A stretch of 6,702 nt of DNA from an uncultured Oscillospiraceae bacterium (GTDB lineage: Bacteria > Bacillota > Clostridia > Oscillospirales > Oscillospiraceae), in the NCBI GenBank assembly GCA_934668285.1, contig CAKUNB010000088.1, forward strand, positions 1 through 6,702. Direction: 5' to 3'. Positions within the stretch are counted from its first letter, which is position 1. The number at the start of each line of letters is the position of its first letter. Both the position numbers and the translations under genes were made by a program. Below are positions 1-6,459 of the stretch, piece by piece. Under the pieces are notes generated by a model. That model had not been told where the DNA came from. It searched no databases and saw nothing but the letters and a program-made list of their open reading frames with translations.

Positions 1-605
1 CCTTTTAAGTCCGCACCGTAAAGACTCGTCGCGCCGTCGGCGGCGGTGCCGAAGGCCCATACGCCGCGCTCCTTCAGCTCCCGCAGCGTGGCGGCAATGT
101 TGCTGACGCGGGCGACCTTCATGTATTCGATTGCTCCGGCGGAGGCCTTGGCGACCACGGCGGTCAGCGCGACGCTGCGGCGCTTGGGGATGATGACGCC
201 GTGCGCACCGGCGCACTCGGCGGTGCGGAGGATCGCGCCGAGATTGTGCGGATCGGACAGCTCGTCGCACACGACGATGAGCGGAGCCTGCCCGCGTTCC
301 TCGGCGGCGGCAAGGATGTCGTCAATTGACGCGTAATCGTGCGCGGCGACCGAGGCGATGATGCCCTGATGTGCGCCGGTGGGACTCATGTCGTTGAGCT
401 TGCGGCGGTCGATGCGGACGACGACCGCGCCTGCGTCCTTTGCCATGGCGGCGAGGCGCCCGAGCGCACGGTCGGTGTCGCCGTCGGCCAGAAAGACCTT
501 GTTGATGGTTCTTCCGCTGCGCAGCGCTTCCGTTACGGCATTGCGCCCCTCGATCAGCCCCTCGTCCAGCGCGGCGGGCGTATCATTTTTCGTTTCTTTT
601 CTCAT
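1..605 (-). CDS. rlmB: 23S rRNA 2'-O-ribose methyltransferase, RlmB/TrmH family (SPOUT), 3' end cut by window edge
   Basis: Partial gene; about 201 N-terminal residues are visible and the C-terminus lies beyond position 1. Enzymes of this family transfer a methyl group from S-adenosylmethionine to a ribose 2'-OH of rRNA, classically G2251 of 23S rRNA, in the cytoplasm. The start IEGRNAVTEAL (residues 18-28) and HQGIIA (79-84) mark the N-terminal substrate-binding domain. The SPOUT knot begins with DPHNLGAILRTAE (118-130), containing the motif 1 Asn121 and Arg127, followed by SAGAIEYM with Glu160. Motifs 2 and 3, which bind the cofactor, are not in the window. ATG at 605 is the first start after an in-frame TAA and has GGAG 7 bp upstream. 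It is divergent from ftsH. The family is certain; the exact target nucleotide is inferred, and a TrmH-type tRNA methylase is the alternative. Confidence 0.9.
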   Translation of the reverse strand, partial: MRKETKNDTPAALDEGLIEGRNAVTEALRSGRTINKVFLADGDTDRALGRLAAMAKDAGAVVVRIDRRKLNDMSPTGAHQGIIASVAAHDYASIDDILAAAEERGQAPLIVVCDELSDPHNLGAILRTAECAGAHGVIIPKRRSVALTAVVAKASAGAIEYMKVARVSNIAATLRELKERGVWAFGTAADGATSLYGADLK

Positions 606-644
606 AAATTGACTCCGTTATTATAAAAAATTACGAACAATATC

Positions 645-673
645 ATTATAACAAAAAATGCTTTCGGAAACAA
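645..673 (-). promoter_or_regulatory. Sigma-A-type promoter for rlmB
   Basis: Read on the minus strand, TTGTTT (673-668) and a perfect TATAAT (650-645) are separated by exactly 17 bp, in AT-rich DNA, about 40 bp upstream of the rlmB ATG. Predicted transcription starts near 638. Seen directly; activity is inferred from consensus match and position. Confidence 0.7.
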
Positions 674-764
674 TACTAAATATCCGCTTGCGGGAAAAAG
701 GGCGAAGAAAGCCCCGAGCTTGCCGGAATTCATAAAAAGTTCATGAAACATGGACGCTCCGTCA

Positions 765-793
765 TTGCGAAAGTCGGAAAAATATGCTATTAT
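765..793 (+). promoter_or_regulatory. Candidate sigma-A-type promoter for the ftsH-mscS operon
   Basis: TTGCGA (765-770) and TATTAT (788-793) are 17 bp apart, which places the transcription start near 800 and gives a leader of about 65 nt before the ftsH ATG at 865. An alternative -10 is the overlapping TATGCT at 783. The location also argues against using the in-frame ATG at 784 as the ftsH start, because that codon would lie inside or upstream of the -10 element. No obvious heat-shock operator (CIRCE-like dyad) was seen. Confidence 0.5.
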
Positions 794-848
794 TTTGGGG
801 AAACTTTGAAGAAAAGACGTGCGAGTACTTTATCCCGCAGACGTTTGC

Positions 849-858
849 AGGAAGGTGG
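849..858 (+). promoter_or_regulatory. Ribosome binding site that decides the ftsH start
   Basis: AGGAAGGTGG lies 6 bp before ATG 865. The in-frame ATG at 784 has no comparable site, so 865 is preferred and the reading frame upstream of it is treated as untranslated leader. Confidence 0.7.
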
Positions 859-864
859 CAGGAT

Positions 865-2793
865 ATGTCCAACCAAAATCCCAATGGTCAACAGAACCGA
901 AATCGGAACAATCAGAACAATAACAACCGGCAGCGCAATTCCATTCTCGCACTGATCGTAATTGTTCTTCTGGTTACGGTTTTCTGGAATCAGATCTATC
1001 GTATGATCCTCGGCAGCGGCGAGAAGGAGGTCACGTACGACGTGTTCCTCAGCCAGCTCGAGAAGGATGATATCAACGAGGTTGAGATCGGCACGGAGTA
1101 TATCACCTTTACGCTCCGCTCCGAAAAGGACGACGCGCGGCCCACGGCCTATGTGACCCAGCGCCTGCCGGGCGTGGAGCTGACGCCGCTGGTCGAGCAG
1201 ATGAAGGGAAACAACGTGACCTTCACTGGCGACATTGTGCAGGACACGACCGGCTCGTTCCTGCTGTCTTGGATCGTGATGCCGATCATGCTGTTCGCGC
1301 TGTTTTCGCTGCTGCTGCGCTTTATCGCGGGCCGCAGCGGCGGCGGTGGAGGCGGCGGCTTTGGCGGTATCGGCAGCATCGGCAAGAGCCGCGCCAAGGT
1401 TTATATGGAAAAGGAGACCGGCGTGACCTTCCGCGATGTGGCCGGTCAGGACGAGGCGAAGGAATCGCTCGTTGAGATCATCGACTTTTTGCACAACCCC
1501 AAGAAGTATACCGCCATCGGCGCGAAGCTGCCGAAGGGCGCGCTGCTCGTCGGCTCGCCCGGCACCGGCAAGACGCTGCTGGCCAAGGCCGTCGCGGGCG
1601 AGGCGCATGTGCCGTTCTTCTCCATCTCCGGCTCGGACTTTGTGGAAATGTTCGTTGGCGTTGGCGCAAGCCGCGTGCGCGACCTGTTTCAGGAGGCCGC
1701 GAAGGTCGCTCCTGCCATCATCTTTATCGATGAGATCGACGCCATCGGCCGCAGCCGCGACAGCCGCTTCGGCGGCAACGACGAGCGCGAGCAGACGCTC
1801 AACCAGCTGCTGGCGGAGATCGACGGCTTCGATTCGTCCAAGGGCGTTGTGATTCTGGCCGCGACGAACCGGCCGGAGATTCTGGACAAGGCGCTGCTCC
1901 GCGCGGGCCGTTTCGACCGCCGGATCGTCGTCGACCGGCCGAATCTGGAGGGGCGCTATCAGACTCTCGTCGTCCACACGCGTAATATCAGGCTGGCAGA
2001 GGACGTCGACCTGAAGAAGCTCGCGCAGGCGACGGCGGGCGCGGTCGGCGCTGACCTTGCAAACCTTGTCAACGAGGCGGCGCTCCGCGCCGTGCGCATG
2101 GGCCGCCAGACGGTCAATCAGCAGGATCTGCTGACCTCTTTCGAGGTCGTTATTGCGGGCACGGAAAAGAAGGGCACTGTCCTGACCGACATTGAAAAGC
2201 GCATTGTTGCGTATCACGAGGTCGGCCACGCGCTGGTCGCCGCGCTGAAGAAGCATTCTCAGCCCGTTTCCAAGATCACCATCGTCCCGCACACCTCCGG
2301 CGCTCTGGGCTACACGATGCAGATGCCGGAGGAGGAAAAATTCCTTAATTCCAAAGAAGAACTGCTCGTTCAGCTCCAGACGCTGCTCGGCGGACGCGCT
2401 GCGGAGCAGACCGTGTTCGGCATTCAGACGACCGGCGCGTCGAACGATATCGAGCGCGCGACCGATCTGGCCCGCCGGATGGTCACGCAGTTTGGCATGA
2501 GCGACAAGATCGGCCTGATGGCGCTGAGCACGACGAACAACGAATACCTCGACGGGCAGGCCTATATGGACTGCGCGCAGAGCACGGCGGCAGATGCGGA
2601 CAGCGAGGTGCGCGCCCTGCTGCAGCAGAGCTATGAGGCGGCAAAGCAGGTGCTTGCCGAGCACCGGCCGCTGCTTGACGAAATTGCGCTGTATCTTCTG
2701 CAGAAGGAGACCATCAGCGGCGACGAGCTGATGACCTACGTCAATGCGGAAAGCCAGCGACTGCCCGCTGCGGATGAGGAGGCGGCGCAATGA
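865..2793 (+). CDS. ftsH: ATP-dependent zinc metalloprotease FtsH
   Basis: Membrane-anchored AAA+ protease that unfolds and degrades membrane and short-lived cytosolic proteins as a hexamer. The 642-residue product has the usual family length. Order: an Asn/Gln-rich cytoplasmic tail (1-26), helix 1 (27-41), extracytoplasmic FtsH_ext domain (43-131), helix 2 (132-154), Gly-rich linker, then the AAA domain with Walker A GSPGTGKT (230-237), pore loop [10 protein letters not shown], Walker B IIFIDEID (285-292) and the second region of homology starting N335 with arginine fingers R349 and R352. The M41 protease has HEVGH (451-455) and third zinc ligand Asp528 in [19 protein letters not shown] and HEVGH match the clostridial FtsH subgroup I remember. 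Odd points: Ser231 in Walker A and Ala347 in the [11 protein letters not shown] segment, both usually Pro. It overlaps mscS by 4 bp (ATGA). A long antisense reading frame across it is a codon-bias shadow. Confidence 0.97.
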   Translation: MSNQNPNGQQNRNRNNQNNNNRQRNSILALIVIVLLVTVFWNQIYRMILGSGEKEVTYDVFLSQLEKDDINEVEIGTEYITFTLRSEKDDARPTAYVTQRLPGVELTPLVEQMKGNNVTFTGDIVQDTTGSFLLSWIVMPIMLFALFSLLLRFIAGRSGGGGGGGFGGIGSIGKSRAKVYMEKETGVTFRDVAGQDEAKESLVEIIDFLHNPKKYTAIGAKLPKGALLVGSPGTGKTLLAKAVAGEAHVPFFSISGSDFVEMFVGVGASRVRDLFQEAAKVAPAIIFIDEIDAIGRSRDSRFGGNDEREQTLNQLLAEIDGFDSSKGVVILAATNRPEILDKALLRAGRFDRRIVVDRPNLEGRYQTLVVHTRNIRLAEDVDLKKLAQATAGAVGADLANLVNEAALRAVRMGRQTVNQQDLLTSFEVVIAGTEKKGTVLTDIEKRIVAYHEVGHALVAALKKHSQPVSKITIVPHTSGALGYTMQMPEEEKFLNSKEELLVQLQTLLGGRAAEQTVFGIQTTGASNDIERATDLARRMVTQFGMSDKIGLMALSTTNNEYLDGQAYMDCAQSTAADADSEVRALLQQSYEAAKQVLAEHRPLLDEIALYLLQKETISGDELMTYVNAESQRLPAADEEAAQ

Positions 2794-3590
2794 GCTGGAA
2801 GGATGTCATAACGTTTTTCAAGACCCTGACGCTCAACCGCCTGCTGCCCGCGATCGTGATTCTCGCGGTCGGCGTTGTGCTGGTGCGGCTGCTGGTCAAG
2901 CTCTTTGATCGCGGCCTGCAGCACTCCAAGCTCGACCGGACCATGTTCGGCCTGCTGCGGACGGTCATGCGGATCTTGCTTTACACCATCGTGATTCTCA
3001 TTGCACTGAGCAGCCTCGGCGTGGATGTGACCTCGCTGGTGGCGCTGCTGAGCGTGCTGTCGCTGGCCATTTCGCTGGCGGTGCAGAACGCGCTGGCCAA
3101 TTTCTTCGGCAGTATCACGCTGCTGGCGACGCATCCGTTCCATGTGGGCGACTATATCGAGATCGGCGCGGACAGCGGCACGGTCGAGGAGATCGGCATG
3201 AGCTATACCACGATCATGACCTTTGACGGCAAGCGGATTTATATCCCCAACAGCGACGCGGCCTCGGCCCGTATCTGCAACTATACCGCCGAGGGCAAGC
3301 GGCGCGTTGATCTAGTGATCGGCGCGTCCTATGAGGACGATATTTCGCTGGTGAAGGAGACGCTGCTGGGGATCGTTCCGACGGAAAGGCTCCTGCCGGA
3401 CACAAAGCCGGAGGTCTGCGTCAACGCCTACAAGGACAGCTGCGTGGAGTATGTTCTGAAATTCTGGGTGAAGGACACCGACTATTGGGATGTCTATTTC
3501 GCCGCGAACGAGGCGATCAAGCGCGAATTCGACCGCGCGGGCATCAGTATCCCATACCCGCAGGTCACCGTACACAACGCGAAAGACTGA
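2790..3590 (+). CDS. mscS: Small-conductance mechanosensitive channel, MscS family
   Basis: Homoheptameric membrane channel expected to open under membrane tension and release solutes on hypo-osmotic shock. The 266-residue length fits the short, MscS-like class (E. coli MscS is 286). Predicted helices are 18-38, 61-77 and the pore-lining third helix about 80-112, followed by HPFHVGDYIEI (115-125), typical of the start of the beta domain, IPNS (152-155), and the C-terminal alpha/beta vestibule domain to 266. By my alignment the pore-seal leucines of E. coli (L105, L109) are kept as L92 and L96, but the pore-helix glycines G101, G104 and G108 are serines here (S88, S91, S95) and the kink Gly113 is Asn100. 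The ATG overlaps the ftsH stop as ATGA, with a strong AGGAGG (2777-2782) 7 bp upstream inside ftsH, so translation is probably coupled. Family certain; gating properties inferred. Confidence 0.93.
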   Translation: MSWKDVITFFKTLTLNRLLPAIVILAVGVVLVRLLVKLFDRGLQHSKLDRTMFGLLRTVMRILLYTIVILIALSSLGVDVTSLVALLSVLSLAISLAVQNALANFFGSITLLATHPFHVGDYIEIGADSGTVEEIGMSYTTIMTFDGKRIYIPNSDAASARICNYTAEGKRRVDLVIGASYEDDISLVKETLLGIVPTERLLPDTKPEVCVNAYKDSCVEYVLKFWVKDTDYWDVYFAANEAIKREFDRAGISIPYPQVTVHNAKD

Positions 3591-3614
3591 CCCTACAAAA
3601 CTGACCTTACAAAA
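3587..3614. repeat. 14-bp tandem direct repeat (2 copies, 1 mismatch) over the mscS stop codon
   Basis: CTGACCCTACAAAA (3587-3600) is followed directly by CTGACCTTACAAAA (3601-3614). The first copy contains the mscS TGA stop (3588-3590). In a different phase the same DNA reads as two abutting 14-bp sites of form TTACA-AAAN-TGTAA: a degenerate one at 3593-3606 and a perfect palindrome at 3607-3620. This suggests regulator-binding sites for the downstream transporter operon rather than random duplication; the binding role is inference. Confidence 0.75.
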
Positions 3615-3642
3615 ATGTAAGACGAACGGGAGGAAATGTAAG
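3606..3642 (+). promoter_or_regulatory. Candidate operator: CTTACA-N4-TGTAAG palindrome plus a second TGTAAG half-site
   Basis: CTTACA (3606-3611) and TGTAAG (3616-3621) form a perfect inverted repeat with a 4-bp AAAA centre. The 9-mer AAATGTAAG occurs at 3613-3621 and again at 3634-3642, a start-to-start distance of 21 bp, which is two DNA helical turns, so both would face the same side. They sit just upstream of the predicted bceA promoter, where an activating OmpR-family response regulator such as a BceR homologue would bind. A BlaI/MecI-type repressor, whose known operators contain TACA-N2-TGTA, is a less good fit because the spacing here is 4. The protein that binds is not encoded in the window. 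Confidence 0.55.
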
Positions 3643-3671
3643 CCGATTCGATGGCGGGCATTACCTCCCGT
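3626..3671 (+). other. Long dyad / potential RNA hairpin in the mscS-bceA gap
   Basis: The arm 3626-3638 (ACGGGAGGAAATG) pairs with 3659-3671 (CATTACCTCCCGT) in 12 of 13 positions, the mismatch being A3634 with A3663. The 20-nt loop contains an inner GCC/GGC pairing. There is no T-tract after it on either strand, so it is not a standard intrinsic terminator. It could act as a 3'-protecting structure or weak terminator for ftsH-mscS transcripts, or as a structured leader for readthrough transcripts entering bceA. The right arm ACCTCC (3663-3668) is also complementary to the bceA ribosome binding site GGAGGT (3697-3702). Confidence 0.6.
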
Positions 3672-3672
3672 G

Positions 3673-3681
3673 TGTTATGCT
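3673..3681 (+). promoter_or_regulatory. Candidate extended -10 promoter for the bceAB-like operon
   Basis: TGT followed by TATGCT (3676-3681) fits the extended -10 form TGnTAtnnT. The -35 region 17-18 bp upstream (around 3652-3658, GC-rich) has no match to TTGACA, which fits a promoter needing an activator bound to the repeats immediately upstream. Transcription would begin near 3688, leaving a leader of only about 20 nt. Inferred from motif and position only. Confidence 0.4.
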
Positions 3682-3693
3682 TGTCCCGAAGTC

Positions 3694-3702
3694 AAAGGAG
3701 GT
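3694..3702 (+). promoter_or_regulatory. Strong ribosome binding site that decides the bceA start
   Basis: AAAGGAGGT lies 6 bp before ATG 3709. The open frame extends back to 3490, inside mscS, but that stretch is a shadow of mscS and non-coding DNA; homology to ABC ATPases begins at 3709. Confidence 0.9.
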
Positions 3703-3708
3703 TCTGTT

Positions 3709-4473
3709 ATGAGCTTATTGGAGGTACGAAACGTACAGAAAATTTATACCACCCGCTTCGGGGGCAGCACCGTGGAGGCGCTGCACGACGTAAACTTCAC
3801 CGTGGAGGAGGGCGAATACGTCGCCATCATGGGCGAATCCGGCTCGGGCAAGACGACGCTTTTGAACATCCTTGCCGCGCTGGACAAGCCGACGCAGGGA
3901 ACGGTCCTGCTGGACGGCAGGGATTTTTCCGCGCAGAAGGAGCAGACGCTTTCCGCCTTCCGGCGCGACCAGCTCGGCTTTGTATTTCAGGAGTTCAATC
4001 TGCTGGATACGTTTAATATCGGCGACAATATCTGCCTGCCGCTGGTGCTGGCGGGAAAAAGCTGGCGCGAGATGGAGCCGCGCCTGAACGCCGTCGCCGC
4101 CGAGCTTGGTATTTCTGACCTGCTGAAAAAGTATCCCTATGAGATCTCCGGCGGTCAAAAGCAGCGGGCTGCGGCGGCAAGAGCGCTGATTACCCGCCCG
4201 CGCCTTGTGTTGGCGGACGAGCCGACCGGTGCGCTCGATTCCCGTGCGACCGACGAGCTGCTGCGCCTGTTTTCGGAGGTCAACGCGCGAGGGCAGACGA
4301 TCCTGATGGTCACCCACTCGGTCAAGGCGGCGAGTCACGCCGGACGCGTGCTGTTTATCAAGGACGGCGAGGTGTTTCATCAGATCTATCGCGGCGGCTG
4401 CACGGACGATCAATTCTATCAGAAGATCGCCGACACGCTGACGCTGCTTGCGACGGGCGGTGAAGCGAAATGA
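3709..4473 (+). CDS. bceA: Bce-type antimicrobial peptide ABC transporter, ATP-binding subunit
   Basis: Cytoplasmic ATPase that should power the permease encoded next to it, in the family of BceA/PsdA/YxdL and VraD, which protect against cell-wall-targeting peptides such as bacitracin or lantibiotics. The 254-residue product carries all ATPase motifs: Walker A GESGSGKT (42-49), Q-loop Gln94 in FVFQEFNLLDTF, signature ISGGQKQRAAAARA (from 146), Walker B LVLADEPTGALDS (166-178) with Glu171 as catalytic base, and H-loop His203 in MVTHS. The LLDTFNIGDNI stretch after the Q-loop and GGQKQR signature are typical of the Bce/MacB-like (type VII) branch. The start is fixed by AAAGGAGGT. It overlaps the permease gene by 4 bp (ATGA), so the two should be made in step. 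The substrate cannot be told from the sequence; no two-component system is adjacent in the window. Confidence 0.93.
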   Translation: MSLLEVRNVQKIYTTRFGGSTVEALHDVNFTVEEGEYVAIMGESGSGKTTLLNILAALDKPTQGTVLLDGRDFSAQKEQTLSAFRRDQLGFVFQEFNLLDTFNIGDNICLPLVLAGKSWREMEPRLNAVAAELGISDLLKKYPYEISGGQKQRAAAARALITRPRLVLADEPTGALDSRATDELLRLFSEVNARGQTILMVTHSVKAASHAGRVLFIKDGEVFHQIYRGGCTDDQFYQKIADTLTLLATGGEAK

Positions 4474-6455
4474 GATTTTACGCACGGCTCGCGGTTGCGG
4501 GCATCCGAAAAAACAAACGGCTGTATGTGCCGTTTCTGTTGACCTGCATCGGCATGGTGCTGATGTTTTTCCTGATCTCGTTTCTTTGTTATGACCCGCT
4601 GCTGTCGGAGATGCGCGGCGGCACGAGCCTAGGTATCATTCTTCGGCTGGCACAGTTTGTGATCGCAATCTTTGCGCTGATCTTCCTGTTTTATACGAAT
4701 TCCTTCCTGATGCGCCGCCGAAACCGCGAATTCGGCCTGTATAACGTGCTCGGCATGAGCAAGCGGAATATTGCGCGGCTGCTGGCGTGGGAAACGCTGA
4801 TCATTTTCCTCCTGTCGCTTCTGATCGGCACGGCGCTCGGCGTTGTGCTGTCGAAGCTTGCCGAGCTGGGGCTGATGAGGCTCCTGCGAGAGGAGCCGGC
4901 GCTGCACTTTGCAATGTCGGTCGAGCCGTTTTTGTGGACGGCCGGTATTTTTGCGGTGATCTTTCTGCTGCTCTTGGGGAAAGCCCTGCTGCAGCTTTGG
5001 AGGACGGACACGCTGAAGCTGCTGCACAGTGAAAATCTCGGCGAGCGTCCGCCGAAGGCAAATTGGGTCGGTGCGCTGCTCGGTGCGGTGCTGCTCGGCG
5101 CCGCGTATTGGCTGTCGGTCAGCATTGAGGAGCCGATCTCGGCAATCGCTTGGTTCTTTGTCGCGGTCATTATGGTCATCGCGGCGACGTATCTGCTGCT
5201 GATCTCCGGCTCGGTGGCGCTCTGCCGTATTTTGCAGCGGAACAAGCGGTACTATTACCGGCCGAACCACTTTGTTTCCGTTTCCTCTATGGCCTACCGC
5301 ATGAAGCGCAACGGCGCGGGGCTGGCGTCGATCTGCATCCTCAGCACGATGGTACTGGTCATGATCTCCTCAACGGCGAGCCTGTATCTCGGCGTGGAGG
5401 ATATGCTGACCGGCCGCTACGGTAACGATATTACGGCGACGATTAGCCTTTTGGAGCCGCAGAGCTACGATTCGGAGCGCTTCAGCGCTCTGACCGGGGA
5501 AATTCTGGAGGCATATCGGGAGCAGCAGCCGGAGAATGTGGTGACGGGTCGCTATTTTATTGCCGACTTCCCGTACGACGGCAAGGTGTTCGGCGGCGAG
5601 GGGAGACAGGAAGGCATCATCTTTTTGCCGATCGAGGATTATAACGCCCTGCTCGGCACACAGCTTACTCTTGGCCCGGACGAGGCGCTGGCGAGCAGCA
5701 CGCTCGGCGCGGATCGGCTGATTTTCGGCGAGCTGCCGCCGCTGCACGTTACGGGAACGGCGGGCGAGGTGCCGCTTTTTGACCGCGACACCCTTTCGCG
5801 CAACGCTTGCGTCGTTTTGGGCGATTTCGACGGTTTTATTGTACGCCTCTTAACGGCAATTGAGGACGGGACGGTGACTGCCTCCGATTCGAACGGCGCA
5901 TGGTGGAAAATCGGCTTTGACCTTGCAAGGCCGACGATGAAGCCGGGAAAGGACATACAGCTGCTGTCGGATGTGTTAGGGGACTGGGACAATCGCTGCT
6001 GGTGCGGCTATGGTCTGTCCAGCCTTCCGGAAAACCGGCTGGATTTCTACGCGGCATACGGCGGACTGTTCTTCATCGGTATTCTGCTGAGTATCGTGTT
6101 TATCCTTGCGGCGGTACTCATCATCTATTATAAGCAGGTCTCCGAGGGCTACGAGGACCAAATGCGGTTTGCCGTTATGCAGAAGGTCGGCATGGATAAG
6201 CGCGCCATCCGCAAGAGCATCAATGCGCAGATTTTGCTGGTGTTCTTCCTGCCGCTGCTGCTGGCAGGGCTGCATCTGACCTTTGCCTTCCCGCTGGTGT
6301 GGCGCATTTTGCAGCTGTTCGAACTGTCGAATCTGAAGCTGCTGATTTTTGTGACAATCGGCGCGTATCTGGTGTTTGCGCTGCTGTATACCTTGGTCTA
6401 CCGCCTGACGTCGAATGCGTATTACAACATCGTCAGCGGCGCAAAGGGAGCGTGA
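4470..6455 (+). CDS. bceB: Bce-type antimicrobial peptide ABC transporter, permease subunit (FtsX family)
   Basis: Membrane partner of the ATPase upstream. In BceB-type transporters it binds or frees the peptide-lipid II target complex and signals to a histidine kinase. The 661 residues show the family's ten-helix plan: about 19-41, 57-80, 104-128, 152-174, 199-217, 225-250 and 284-307, then a roughly 220-residue extracytoplasmic domain (308-528), then 529-553, 586-606 and 622-646. The segment RRRNREFGLYNVLGMSKRNIA (starting at 82) and QVSEGYEDQMRFAVMQKVGM (556-575) are strong BceB-like cytoplasmic loops. The extracytoplasmic domain has Cys446 and a C510-W-C512 pair close to the membrane. The upstream ribosome site is poor (GGCGGTGA), in keeping with translational coupling through ATGA. 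Substrate unknown: bacitracin, lantibiotics and mammalian defensins are all possible for this family. Confidence 0.92.
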   Translation: MRFYARLAVAGIRKNKRLYVPFLLTCIGMVLMFFLISFLCYDPLLSEMRGGTSLGIILRLAQFVIAIFALIFLFYTNSFLMRRRNREFGLYNVLGMSKRNIARLLAWETLIIFLLSLLIGTALGVVLSKLAELGLMRLLREEPALHFAMSVEPFLWTAGIFAVIFLLLLGKALLQLWRTDTLKLLHSENLGERPPKANWVGALLGAVLLGAAYWLSVSIEEPISAIAWFFVAVIMVIAATYLLLISGSVALCRILQRNKRYYYRPNHFVSVSSMAYRMKRNGAGLASICILSTMVLVMISSTASLYLGVEDMLTGRYGNDITATISLLEPQSYDSERFSALTGEILEAYREQQPENVVTGRYFIADFPYDGKVFGGEGRQEGIIFLPIEDYNALLGTQLTLGPDEALASSTLGADRLIFGELPPLHVTGTAGEVPLFDRDTLSRNACVVLGDFDGFIVRLLTAIEDGTVTASDSNGAWWKIGFDLARPTMKPGKDIQLLSDVLGDWDNRCWCGYGLSSLPENRLDFYAAYGGLFFIGILLSIVFILAAVLIIYYKQVSEGYEDQMRFAVMQKVGMDKRAIRKSINAQILLVFFLPLLLAGLHLTFAFPLVWRILQLFELSNLKLLIFVTIGAYLVFALLYTLVYRLTSNAYYNIVSGAKGA

Positions 6456-6459
6456 GCGG

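Noticed and set aside
46..626. Plus-strand open frames at 46-336, 339-626 and 379-612
   Set aside because: They are antisense shadows of rlmB, which has recognisable SPOUT motifs on the minus strand.
690..714. Minus-strand GGGC-loop-GCCC followed by five T, terminator-like
   Set aside because: The stem has only 4 bp (plus one G-U), and it lies upstream of the rlmB promoter where no minus-strand transcript is expected to end in this window.
784..864. Longer FtsH start at ATG 784
   Set aside because: It falls within the predicted -10 region, lacks a good ribosome site, and would add 27 residues ahead of a start that has a clear AGGAAGGTGG.
790..2790. A 666-codon open frame on the minus strand opposite ftsH
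   Set aside because: It mirrors the ftsH reading frame and results from G/C-rich third positions. The translation is rich in Arg, Leu, Ala and Gln, resembles no protein family, and ftsH itself is unmistakable.
3606..3621. BlaI/MecI operator or CRISPR-like repeat
   Set aside because: The palindrome has a 4-bp centre instead of 2, no BlaI-type gene is near, and two or three copies without spacers of uniform length are not a CRISPR array.
3626..3671. Standard intrinsic terminator after mscS
   Set aside because: The stem is strong but no T-tract follows on either strand, so it is reported only as a dyad or hairpin.
3490..3708. Upstream extension of the bceA frame
   Set aside because: It overlaps mscS in another frame, is Arg/Ser/Thr-rich with no ABC homology, and a strong ribosome site marks ATG 3709.
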